A stretch of 64,000 bases of DNA from Hofstenia miamia (lineage: Eukaryota; Xenacoelomorpha; Acoela). The stretch is taken from positions 85,168 to 149,167 of the forward strand of contig SCFE01000103.1 in NCBI GenBank assembly GCA_004352715.1. The letters are read 5' to 3'. A program made the position numbers and the translations under genes. Shown one piece after another: positions 11,768 to 22,990 of this stretch; the first letter of the stretch is position 1; every line of letters starts with the position of its first letter. Below the pieces are notes generated by a model. That model was not told where the DNA came from and ran no database searches. It saw only the letters and a program-made list of their open reading frames with translations.

Positions 11768-12771
11768 ATCTGTGTGTGGTCAAATAAAGAGAAACTAAGT
11801 GCACAAATAAGACTAACAGTATATTAATTTGATTAAAATGTAAACACACAGTTATTATCATTTGATTATTTTGTACAATTTTATACAGTGTAGTTTTGAT
11901 AATAGTTATATTGCAAACAATCTGACAAAATAATAAAAGATGAACTCAAATGAGCTAATTAATGCTGATGTTGTGCAAAAATTAGCAGATAAAGAAAAAG
12001 AAGGAAAATTGTCAACAATGTTAAAGAACAGGTACTTGCTGATTGCTTAAATGTTTACAAAAATTTATTATAAATATGCAGTAATGGTTGTGATTGTGAT
12101 GAACAAATTTTACTGGATTTACTCTGTAATTTTTATTCAGGTTATTTAGTTATATTAATGGAAAGCTAAATGTTTGAGCATGAGAGTAGTCTGCAGATGG
12201 TCCCCAGATCTGGCTAGAGGTATTTCAGAGCAGCTGAATGATCCAGCCTTTCAAAAGGGTGGTGCATGGTGCAGCCAGCAGCTAGGACTTCTTATGTGCT
12301 CTTAAGTTATGGTTATAATTAGGGGTTTTTATTTCTTGTAGCTTTCCCCTCAATTCATTCAAAATTAACTCAAATTAGGCTAACCCTTTTTAGATCCAAG
12401 TTTTCTATTCCTAATAATAAAACTTATTATACATATGATTTGCATATGAGCCCTGATCACTGCCATTCAGCTTACATTGTTTATAGTGTTACCATATTAG
12501 ATTGTATCTCAACCAACCAACCAACCATCAACCATTTCATGCTTTCTGCCAGTGGCATTCATTACTCACATGTATTCTAGGCCTTCATGTAGGGATATTA
12601 TACATAAGGAATAATGAATGGAATAATGATAGTAGGATATGATCAGGAATGATTATGGTATCCCTCACTCCTTTGGCATAAAGAAAAAGGACCAATGTTA
12701 TAGCAATTATACCTATTTTGCTTGAATTATGGGTTGACAAGATTCTATAATATGGAACAAATAATACAGGT
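11768..12771 (+). repeat. LTR-like sequence inserted in copy A
   Basis: Copies B and C read straight through this point of the post-integrase frame (VW.D.W..-Y.YYNV). Copy A breaks after 'tggcataa' and resumes at TACTACAATG near 12772. The interposed sequence shares LTR phrases with the family: 'agcaaaattagcaga'-like at about 11977, 'aacaggtact' at 12028, and 'taattaggggttttta' followed by 'tagctttcc' at 12318-12348. It is probably a solo LTR of a diverged subfamily. Exact ends and target duplication are not clear. Confidence 0.45.
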
Positions 12772-13286
12772 ACTACAATGTGTTGAAGCAGGTGGAAATT
12801 GTAACAATACTAAGATTGAATAAAAATGATCCCAATGAGATAACTGAAGAGGAGGTGAAACAAAACATAAGTTTCTTTTACAAAGATGTGGCAAACTTGA
12901 GAAGCTTGAGAAAAGTATTAAAATTCTTTTACCCAGACACTGCAATGTCAGAAGAGCTGGTGCATACAAGTAGAGTGGATGCCCAAATTATGCTAATGAT
13001 AGGGTTAAAAGGATTACACCTATAAAGAAAATTCTTTGAGATATTTTCACAGAAAATGAATTAATTGAGACAAGTCACAATGATATCAGAAGAAGTAAAA
13101 GAAATGAAATTTCTAAAATATGTGAACATAAAACAACAGATAAAGAAGCCATACTTAAAATGACAAAACAACCAGAATTTGCAAGTTATTTGGAACAGTC
13201 AGAAGCTGAAATGATTAAAAGATGGGCAAATGCATTAGTGTATGGAGAACAAGCTGTTCTAAAAATAACACAAGCTGAGGAGGGTA
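12772..13286 (+). pseudogene. Ty3/gypsy copy A: post-integrase coding region, part 2
   Basis: The C-terminal block of the unknown protein resumes: EEEVKQNISFFYKDVANLRS, then FYPDTAMSEELVHTSRVDAQ. It has direct counterparts in copy B (26830-27060) and copy C (53893-54156). It ends in a polypurine tract (GAGGAGGGTA, 13277-13286) immediately before the LTR. CAA encodes Gln at the position where copies B and C have TGA (YGE-x-AVLK). Confidence 0.6.
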
Positions 13287-13660
13287 TGTAGCATAATCCA
13301 TTAAATAAGCTGCTGAGAACAAAGATCAAAAGAAGAAGGAAGAGAGAAGATGATTAAGAATAATTAAGCAACTTAGATGATAAATTGTGTAAGCCAACAT
13401 TTATAAATTAAATACAAAATTGCAAAAGCAAGTGCTTGTTGATAAAACAATTTAGCAAAAATCTGAGGGTGAAACTGCTTCTCATTATTTTTTAGCAAAC
13501 TAGGCAGGAGTGTCTAGTTATTTAAAAGTTCAAATTGACACATACTATTTTTATTGATAGTATAAATAGGATTAAAATATTGGAACAATTGTTGAAGTAT
13601 ATTCTTTGGAAATCTTATTTTGCTCTATTATCTGGTTTGATTAATTATTACAAATGTCAA

Positions 13661-14371
13661 GCTAAGTGGTTCATGTTGAATAGTGGTCAGGATCCCATGA
13701 TGGGAATGATTCTAGGTTCTTCATCCTTGATCACAAAATGCACTTAAGTTAGGTGTATGGTTAGGAGTTTTTGATTACCTGTTTAGCTGACTATCAATTG
13801 CATTCAAGCATGTATCTGATAATAAATTTGGAAATGGCTAGTTAGCCAAATGTTGGTTGTATCTTAATGTAGAACTGTGGGGAAGCTCTGGCTACTCTAG
13901 CAGTACTGGGAAACTCAAGATTTAAGATTGAAGGTTGTAAAGTTTACCTTAGCAAAGAGTGACCCACATTTCAAAAAAAAGAAAGAAACATTAGTTGTTC
14001 ACTGATTTGCCTAATAAATACAGAAATTCCATAGAGAACTCCAGCAGTGACCAATTCACACAGCATCATGCCAAAGCCATATCCACAAAGCCATCCTTAC
14101 TCACCAAGGTGCTAATTGTGTATCTCAAGTTGTAATTTCTAGCTCAATAAACAATTTATCTCAGAGTTCTATTATCTCAGCTCATGTAAATAAATAATAA
14201 ACAAAAGGCAATTAATTGCTGTGCATTCACATTTGCCAACAGCATAGTATATCTGCAGTGTTAATATTATGTGCATGTATGAATTGATTGAATAAAAGTT
14301 GTTATTCCCCACACATAATTGTAACATATTTGGCACCCCAGACCCAGTGCAGTTTCCTCCCAAATTGTCAC
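13661..14371 (+). repeat. direct duplication, copy 1
   Basis: 711 bp from GCTAAGTGGTTCATGTTGAA to CCCAAATTGTCAC. It is nearly identical to 14569-15280; the only clear difference I saw is near 14255-14270. The segment covers part of the LTR and about 500 bp of non-LTR sequence. Confidence 0.85.
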
Positions 14372-14568
14372 AGGATCTTAAGCAATAGTTATCATAACCA
14401 AATCTTTGATGATGAATCTAAAGGGGGTTACTAGATAATAAAAGAAAAAAAGATCAAATGCAGTTGAGGAAGACAAATTTATTGTGTGCTTTGCTACAGT
14501 AGTTCAGATATTTATTACAAAAATTGTAAATTATTACCTAGATACTGTTTACAGTTTCAAACACAATA

Positions 14569-15280
14569 GCTAAGTGGTTCATGTTGAATAGTGGTCAGGA
14601 TCCCATGATGGGAATGATTCTAGGTTCTTCATCCTTGATCACAAAATGCACTTAAGTTAGGTGTATGGTTAGGAGTTTTTGATTACCTGTTTAGCTGACT
14701 ATCAATTGCATTCAAGCATGTATCTGATAATAAATTTGGAAATGGCTAGTTAGCCAAATGTTGGTTGTATCTTAATGTAGAACTGTGGGGAAGCTCTGGC
14801 TACTCTAGCAGTACTGGGAAACTCAAGATTTAAGATTGAAGGTTGTAAAGTTTACCTTAGCAAAGAGTGACCCACATTTCAAAAAAAAGAAAGAAACATT
14901 AGTTGTTCACTGATTTGCCTAATAAATACAGAAATTCCATAGAGAACTCCAGCAGTGACCAATTCACACAGCATCATGCCAAAGCCATATCCACAAAGCC
15001 ATCCTTACTCACCAAGGTGCTAATTGTGTATCTCAAGTTGTAATTTCTAGCTCAATAAACAATTTATCTCAGAGTTCTATTATCTCAGCTCATGTAAATA
15101 AATAATAAACAAAAGGCAATTAATTGCTGTGCATTCACATTTGCCAACAGCATAGTATATCTGCAGTGTGTAAGTTTATGTGCATGTATGAATTGATTGA
15201 ATAAAAGTTGTTATTCCCCACACATAATTGTAACATATTTGGCACCCCAGACCCAGTGCAGTTTCCTCCCAAATTGTCAC
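14569..15280 (+). repeat. direct duplication, copy 2, ending at an N
   Basis: Near-identical repeat of 13661-14371 that stops exactly at the single N of 15281. That suggests an allelic contig placed in series rather than a true duplication. Confidence 0.85.
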
Positions 15281-16352
15281 NGGTAAAGACGGCAGTTAAG
15301 AGTAGACAAAGTCTATTGAACATTCGCTACAGTTGTCTCAGTTTATATACAAAAATTGTTTCATTACCTGCCTTTGTTTACAACTTTTTGATAGCAACGT
15401 AGTTTAACATGATCAATCTTAAATTCCCTCGCAAAATTAAATTTGAGCAAAATAAAAGCACCAACGAGGGGACATCAGTTAAACAATAACAAACTAAAAT
15501 CGAAATTAATCGATACGCCATGGTGACGTAATATTACAAAGATATAATCAAAAGAATAAAATCAACAGAATCCCTGAGCGACTCTACACTATTTCTATCA
15601 AATAACTACACTAAAAAATGTGTACAAATTGAATTAAAGAAATTGATACAAATTGTTAGCATCTAATCATCATATAAGGTTGTTGACAAGACTTAACACT
15701 ATTTTCAGAGTGCCAAATAATAAAATCAAAAAATAAGCCCTGAGTGACTCTACATTAACACTTTTTCTAGATCTAAATTGTTGACTATAAAGTGACAGAC
15801 CATTTGTTATACTAGTTATCTTAAATATAGGTTAGGAAGCTGCTATTTATTTACTAAGTAATTTGAATGCCAATAGATTTTTAGTAATGGCAATATATTA
15901 ATTAAGCTAACTTGTTAATGAAGCAGCTACTGTCAGGTCAGTTTGCATGAAACTTATGCCAGTCTATTTATTGAAATGAAAACACAGCAACACACACTAC
16001 AAAGAGAGTTTAAGTCAAGTTGTGTCTGATCATAAGTAAGCATTGTCATAGGTTAGGGTACACATAATTAATTTCTTTGAGATGAGTGCTGGTGATACTT
16101 CAGAGAAATTGGATTGCTGAATCTGCCCCCAACAAGGAGAGCAGTTTGGGCAGATGCCCAAGTATCACGAGAACTGTGGAGTGACTTCACCTAAATAGTG
16201 ATTGTTACTGTATCTGCTAATCAAAGTTATCAGAGAAATATTAATAAAGTGTGAAGCAGTCAAGAACAATTAGATCCCTGCCTGCTGAGTTACCATAGAA
16301 CCAAAGAGCTAGATTGGATGAATGGATATTGGGCCTGGTAGGAGATGCTACA

Positions 16353-17002
16353 ATAACTACTCTCAGCTAAATATTAGAATGGTAAACTTAAGAAAAAAGA
16401 ACAAAATGAAAATAAATGCAGCAACAGCAGTAACCTCCAAATGCAAGAAACCACATCTTTACCCAGTAGTGAAGCATCCCCCACACATCTAGTACTATAA
16501 TCAGTACCAATTGATAATCAGTATACAATGACAGAACTATGTGAATTAGTTTGAAGCAATGGCAAAAATAGAATTGAATGAAAATTACAAATTGAAAAAT
16601 TGACAGAAAAAGTACTAGAACTTGAATCAGCCAACATAAACAAGGAAAAATACCTAAAGCTTAATGAACAACTTAATTTGTTTCAGTGAGACATAAAATG
16701 ATTAATGAGACAGCTAAGTAAAGCAAATGAAGAGATAACAAACAAAAGTCATAAATGGTGAAGAATTACACCAAAAAATTGTCCAATTAAAAGAGGACAA
16801 CAAAACACATCAAAATCCATAACTTGAGAGATAAGTTTCAACTAATAATGTTAAATGAATATAGGGAAAACAATGAAAGAATAAACAATAGAAAAAATCA
16901 AAACTTTCTAGACATTGAAGACATGAAGGTAATAATACATGAACAGACTGAAAAGCAAGTTTATGGAATTCCAAAAGACAATATAGAGCATGAGAAATGT
17001 AA
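16353..17002 (+). pseudogene. Ty3/gypsy copy D: gag, 5' part
   Basis: It directly follows an LTR end. The broken frame is rich in Glu, Lys, Asn and Gln, with a coiled-coil character (..KVLELESANINKEKYLKLNEQL.., about 16605-16680). This fits the coiled-coil N-terminal gag region of copy B. Several stops are present. The frame is interrupted at 17002 by the insertion of copy B and continues at 28670. The last four bases, GTAA, are the target-site duplication. Confidence 0.5.
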
Positions 17003-18147
17003 TGTGGCATCATCCAAATCAACTAAGCTGCTAATGTCAAATCAGAAAGAGAATAAGATTGAAGAAGAATTATGATTAGAAATAATGTAAAATTATACAA
17101 TCAGTTTAAGATTAATTTGTATTATGCAACCAAGCAAAAATAAGTGTCAACTATGAGAGATTAGTATCTGTTGATAATAATACTTTTGGCAAAACTGAGG
17201 GGGCAAAGTCACTTCCATTATTTTTAGCCACCATATTAGCAGACAAAGAGTTTAAATTTGAAATCAACAGGTACTTTTCCAAAATTAATATAAATAGATT
17301 CAACTCACTGTAAGCAATTGATAAAGAATTTTATTCAGAATTCTTACATTGTTCTATTGATATGGTTTGATTATTTAATACAATGTCCAGCTAAATGAGT
17401 TGTGTTTAGTAGTGGTCTGGATCCATCATGAGATTGATTCTAGGGTCTTTGTGCCAGATCATGAAAGTGCACTTATGTTAGGTATAGGGGTTTTTCTCTC
17501 ATTTAGTTCACTATCAATCAATTAGTACATGTATTAAAAATAATAGATTTGAAATACAGTTGGATGACTGAAACCTAGGAATTATATCTATAATATTTTA
17601 GATCCAAATTATTGACTATAACATGACTGATAAAGTGACTGAGCATGTACTAATTAGTAAATGTAGGTTAGGAAGCTGCCAAATATTAAACTGATTATTA
17701 AGGCCAATATATTTTGGTAATGGCTACATGTAAAATTAATTAAGCAGCTAGTAACAAGTCAGGTTGCATATTCATGAAAAACTTTTACAAAATAGAGACT
17801 AAGTCAAATTGTGTCTTGTCTTGAGTATACACTGAGCTAGGATAGGGTACACATAAGTTACATCATTGAGCTGAGAGGTGGAACTCAACCAAACAGATCC
17901 TCAGTGAACAAGTGAAACTGGATGTGGAGATCAGTTTCAGGCAGATGCCCACCATTGATCATTGGAGAAAGTGCTGTATGGCTTTGCCACCTAAATAGTG
18001 AACAGTTAAATCTAGTTATGTTACATTAACAGGAAAATATAAAAGCTAAGCAGTATCTAGTTAGTAAATCCCTACCTGCAAATATACAACCAATGTTACA
18101 GAATAACAAAGGACAAACAGTAATGATGCCTGGTAGAGGATGTTACA
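17003..18147 (+). repeat. 5' LTR of copy B
   Basis: 1145 bp, from TGTGGCATCATCC to GGATGTTACA, so the ends are short inverted repeats (TGTRRCATC..). The right end contains TGGTAGAGGATG, which resembles the complement of an initiator tRNA 3' end yet lies inside the LTR. I see no convincing primer-binding site immediately after 18147. Confidence 0.85.
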
Positions 18148-20640
18148 TAGTGACCATGACAGCCAAGAACAACAACCTTTGGAAAAGAATTTCTTTTACT
18201 TACCTGAGTTAAGATAGTTGTTTCTTCTCAGAACACAAGAAATTTCTTTTTGATTAAAAGAAACATTCAGTGGAACAATCTGCACAATGTGACAAGATCT
18301 ACAAGTAAGAGTGGAAGTCAAGCAACAGGACAACTACATAAAAAGTAAAACAGTCAACAAAGAGAGTTACTTAAACCCAAACTAGTGCACTTCAACAAGA
18401 TCCCAGAATCTTGACCAAGAAGGGGTACCACTACAAAAAAAGGAAGAAATATGACAAAAGGAAAAAAGGCAGCACAAGGAAGGCAGCACCCAGGGCAGTA
18501 ACCCCTAGAGTGACATGATTATCATCGTATTCTGGTGAAAACTCATCCACTGAGACGAAATTACAGTCTGTACACTCACCCCCAGAGACAAGCCCCCAAG
18601 AAATAATCAACATGTTAAGAAGGAACCAAGAAAATGAAGCACTCATGAGGCATGAGATCAAGCAGCTAACAGATAAATTCAAGTAGATGGAGCAACAGAG
18701 TGAAATTATCTTGAAGGAAATCAAATTAGATATGGAAGTGCAACTAGATCAGCAGAGTGAACTATTTTAAAATGAGATTAAAAATCTAACACAACAATTA
18801 TCAGAGTCCAACAAAAGATTCTTGGAACAGAATCAACAGTGGCAAGAAAAAAATCAGCAACTGGAGAGAGAAAACAGACAGTTGATAGAAGACAACAATT
18901 TACAAGCAGGAGAACTTGAGCAATTAAAAGATAAATTAAGATTACTACAGTTAATGGAAGAAGAAAATCCAGGGAACATATGGACGCATAAAATAGAATT
19001 CTGATCAAGAAAGGAGAATGAACTGCAAGCACCACACATGCTGGCTAACAAAAGAATAACATATGAAGAACTGGATGAAGATATAGACACTGAGAAAAAA
19101 GGCAGTGCAAAGTAAGCAGCACCCAAGGCAGTAACCACTAGAGCAAAATGATCATCATCATATTTTGGTGAAAACTCATCCCCCAATACGGAAATACAGT
19201 CTCTACACTCACCCCCAGAGACAAGCCCTCAAGAAATAATCAACATGTAAAGAAAGAGCCAAGAAAATGAAGCACTCCTGAAGAATGATATTAAGCAGTT
19301 AACAGATGAAATTAAAGCAGATGGAGCAACAAAACAAAATTATCCTGAATGAACTCCAACAAAAGATTCTTGGAACAGAATCAACAGTGGCAGGAAAAGA
19401 ATCAGCAACTGGAAAGAGAAAACAGACAGTTAATAGAGGACAATGATTTACTGGCAGGAGAACTGGAGCAACTAAAGGACAAACTAAGATTGCTACAGTT
19501 AACAGAAGAAGAAAACTGAGGGAACATACAGACCCATAAAATGGAATTTCAATCAAGAAAGGAGAGTGAACTGCAAGCACCACACATGCCAGTTAACAAA
19601 AGAATAATATATGAAGAACTGGATGAAGACATAGACACTGAGAAAAATAATCATAAATGAAATTACAAAGGCAGTAACCACACAACTACAAGACACAATA
19701 AAAAACCATAATAAACCCAAATATGAAAACTCAATCTTACCACAACAGACAAACAACAACACCATACCCTGTAAAGCAACACTACCCAAATTCAATGGGA
19801 GGGTAGATGGATACAACCCGACATTTGCTTAATGGTTACCAGTGTCCAAGATAACAATGGCAGAAAGAAAAGTAGGCCAGCAAGCAGCAGCAGCAGAAAA
19901 CTTCCATTATACCTGACAGGTACAGCTTCTCAACACTACCTACTATTGGACATGGAAACAAAAAGGAATTATGAACTACTCATAGGTGACTTCATAGATT
20001 ATTAGGAAAACAAAAGTTTTAAGAACCAATACTGAATAATCTTAAATGCAACAAAGATGAAAAAAACTGACAACATCTGAAACTACATCCAACAAGTCAA
20101 ACAACTACTAATGCTGAGCTCAAGGAAAAATAGATACTCAAAATACAATTTATTCTTGCATATTTGCAAGGGAATGCCAGAGAGTATCAGAACACAGTTC
20201 AAAATAAAGTGTGATGTGGATGATAAGCTAGAAAGAATGATCTGAAAGGTGGTTGATATACAAGCAACTATCCAGAATAATGTATGAATATATGAAAAAG
20301 CTGCATGGCACAGAGAAACACCAACATGGAGAAACAAACTCAAACCATGTCCTCCAAGTAAACCTTACAACAACACAAAACCAGAAAAGATAATAAAAGT
20401 CAAAGGGAAGGATGGAAAAACTAGAAGAGTAAGAAAAAAGATGTCAAGTGCTATGGCTGCAGAGAGAAGGGTCACAAAAACCCAATTGCACCAAACAAAT
20501 AAAGGTAATTGAAGACGAGGAAGCCCATTATGATGATGAAGACTTGCTGGAATCAGAAAACAAAATAGATGAAGCATCACCAACTGACAAGGAGTTGGAA
20601 AACTAGTCAGAGTGCTGACTCATAAAAACCATGCATTAAT
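18148..20640 (+). pseudogene. copy B gag: coiled coil, capsid-like region, zinc knuckle
   Basis: After a leader of about 300 bp the broken frame gives a Gln/Glu-rich coiled coil (QWQEKNQQLERENRQLIEDN at about 18838-18897). It is present twice through a tandem duplication (18461-19092 and 19093-19648). A capsid-like part follows from about 19765 (IPCKATLPKFNGRVDGYNPT). At 20449-20475 lies CYGCREKGH, the start of a CCHC knuckle whose last Cys is put out of frame by a one-base loss (intact in copy C). At least six stops. The role would be virus-like particle assembly and RNA packaging in the cytoplasm; this copy cannot make it. Confidence 0.65.
18461..19648 (+). repeat. tandem duplication within copy B gag
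   Basis: Unit 1 (18461-19092) and unit 2 (19093-19648) both begin GAAAAAAGGCAG and end with 'gaaga.atagacactgaga'. Unit 2 lacks about 75 bp. Differences include TTCTGATCA against TTTCAATCA and TCATCG against TCATCA, both of the CpG-decay type. Confidence 0.8.
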
Positions 20641-20659
20641 AATGATCCTGACAAATCTT

Positions 20660-21480
20660 GAAATGATAAATACAATAACAATAGCAATTAATGGAGTAAT
20701 GCAAAGGCAACAATTGATACTGGAGCAGCAACATTGATAATCAAGGATGAGTGTGTGACAAAGCTAGGGTTTAAACACAAAGATTTGAATCGTTGCAATA
20801 AACAATTAATTAGCTCATCAGGAGAATACATCAACACAAAAGGAATAATAAATGCAGTACATTGCGAATATGACATTTGAACAATCACTGATGGTGGTGG
20901 ACACTCATAACAATCTGTTGCCATATGAGGTCATACTGGGTGACTACTTTTTGACAAAAAATGGATGTGTCATCAACTATGCAAACAGGACTATAAAAGT
21001 GAGAGAGGCAGAAATCAAAATTGAAGAGGAACAAGGGAAACATAAAATGATCAAATTTCAACTGCAGGATGACATTCACCTACAGCTGCATCAATGGAAG
21101 ATGCACATGATAGAAATAGAAGATGCAATAACAGCTGATGTAATGCTATATGATAATAAAGGCATTAACACCAAGAGGGTATCAATGCCATCCAGCATAT
21201 GTACAGTTAAGAATGGAAAAGGTAGAATACCAATCCACAACACAATGAATCAACATGTTAATCTAAAGAAATCCCAATTAAGGATATATGGAAAATACAT
21301 CAAATCCAACATTAAACTCATTTGGAAGGCAATAGGAGACAACAATGGAGTGAGTAATTTGCATGGTCTACTTAAGGACACACAAATGAAAATGGAAAGC
21401 ACTCCACATGGTCAACTTAAGGGCAAGTGGACAAACACCATCAATGTTGCAAATAATCTCAAAGGCTGACTCAAGGGCAT
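20660..21480 (+). pseudogene. copy B aspartic protease region
   Basis: ATIDTGAATLIIKDECVTKL (from about 20706) contains the retropepsin active site Asp-Thr-Gly-Ala at 20715-20726. The frame then breaks and resumes at 20852-21469 (TFEQSLMVVDTHNNLLPYEV, GDYFLTKNGCVINY). Copies C (49865-49960) and D (about 29690) have the same site. Its role is cleavage of the gag-pol polyprotein. Inactive here. Confidence 0.7.
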
Positions 21481-21489
21481 AGGGACGAA

Positions 21490-22990
21490 AACAGAAGAAG
21501 AAGACATATATAGAACACCTGAGATAAAGAATGAAGACTACCCACATTTAGAGGAACAGGAAATCATGGAACTAAGGAAATTGTTGGAAAAACATAAATG
21601 TATATTCAATTATGGAAAGATAAGTGTGGGGCAAGCAGTGGGCAAAAAACACAGAATAGTCACAACAACAGACAAACCCATGAAGCTGCCTGTCAGAAGG
21701 GTACTAGAACAGATAAGACAAATAATTGACAACAAGATTATCTGCCCAAGTGAAAGCCCATACACAGCACCAACTGTATTTGTGAAGCAAGGGGATAAAT
21801 ATTGCCTATGCATAGACTTTTGCAAATTGAATGAAGTAATGAAGAAAGATTTATATCCCCTACCATAGATAGAGGACATGCTCTATGAAGCAAGCAAACA
21901 TAAGTATTTTACAATGCTAGACTTATGCAAAGCCTATGGCAGGTGAAAATGGAAGAAGATGATATTGAAAAAACAGCATTTATAACGCCATATGTTTTAC
22001 TATGGCTATGCAATGCACCAGCAACCTTTCAAAGATACATCACAAAAGTGCTAAAAAACAAGACACATAGAATGGAAGAACGAGTTAATGCCTATATAGA
22101 TGATATTATAGTAACAAGTGACATGATCCAAGAACACCTAGAAAAACTAGAGAGAAATCTAACAATACTAGAGAATGCAGTACTCTGCATTAATGGGAAC
22201 AAGTGTGACATCCTAAAAGAAAAGATAGTATTCTTGGGAAGAACAATCAAGAAAGGTAGGATATGTATGAAAGCTAATGCCAGAGAGATGATCCGGAAAA
22301 TAGAAAAACCCAACATCAAGAAAGATATATAGAGGATAATGGGATTCTTCAATTACTACAGCACCCTCATCCTGAATATAGCTGGCAAAACAGCAAAAAT
22401 GACCAGACTAATGAGAAAATCAGTGCTGTTTGTATGGACCTGGCAAGAGCAGGAGGAGCTAGATAACATCAAAGAAGAATTAGCTAAGTTACCATCTCTA
22501 AACACACCTGACTATAATGAACAGTTCATACTAGATTGTGACGCAAGCAAAGTGGTGATCAGAGCCACATTATGACAAATAAAAAATGGAAAGGAGGTCC
22601 CCATACAATTCTTTAGTCACAATTAAGAGCAAGTGAGGAAAACTACGGAGATGCTGGCATTGATTGTGAGTATTAAGAAATTCAGACACCTCCTAATCAG
22701 CAGAGACTTCAGAGTGTGCAAGGACAACAGTGGACTGGCATGGTTAAAAAAGTTTTCTGAAGAAAAGTCTGGAATAGTGTTGCAATGGATTGAATATTTG
22801 AATGAATTTACATTTTTAATTGAACATAGGAAAGGCACTTTACACAACAATGCAGGTTTCTGGACGTCACTACCAGAGTATCAGAGGGACGCAAAACTGG
22901 ATGGAGAGAAAAAACAGTTTCAATTTTTATCACATACTGAATATGAGGGACCACTGGAAATAAATGTGGCCAAAAAATCCAAGCCATCCT
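21490..22990 (+). pseudogene. copy B reverse transcriptase - RNase H
   Basis: The RT thumb-to-palm order is visible: KLPVRRVLEQIRQIIDNKII, SPYTAPTVFVKQGDKYCLCI, CKLNEVMKKDLYPLP, then a TAG in place of a sense codon, LDLCKAYG with a frameshift near 21945, and the catalytic box AYIDDIIV at 22090-22113. RNase H follows: FILDCDAS (about 22525-22548) and DFRVCKDNSGLAWL. TGA at 22573 and TAA at 22624 break the RNase H. Related to but diverged from the element at 60.7-64 kb. Confidence 0.8.

Larger units (their letters stand above)
13287..16352 (+). repeat. LTR shared by copies A and D, with internal duplication
   Basis: It starts TGTAGCATAATCC after a polypurine tract and ends GGAGATGCTACA, matching the LTR ends of copy B. 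Left-part LTR sequence runs to about 13850 and right-part LTR sequence from about 15720. Between them lie a 711-bp segment present twice and about 400 bp of unrelated sequence after the single N at 15281. It serves as 3' LTR for copy A and as 5' LTR for copy D, an A-LTR-D arrangement. Confidence 0.6.

Noticed and set aside
8024-13286. Non-standard genetic code explaining the in-frame TGA codons
   Set aside because: TAA and TAG stops and frameshifts occur as well, other copies have sense codons at the same sites, and the host LITAF frame uses a normal code. CpG decay explains the pattern better.
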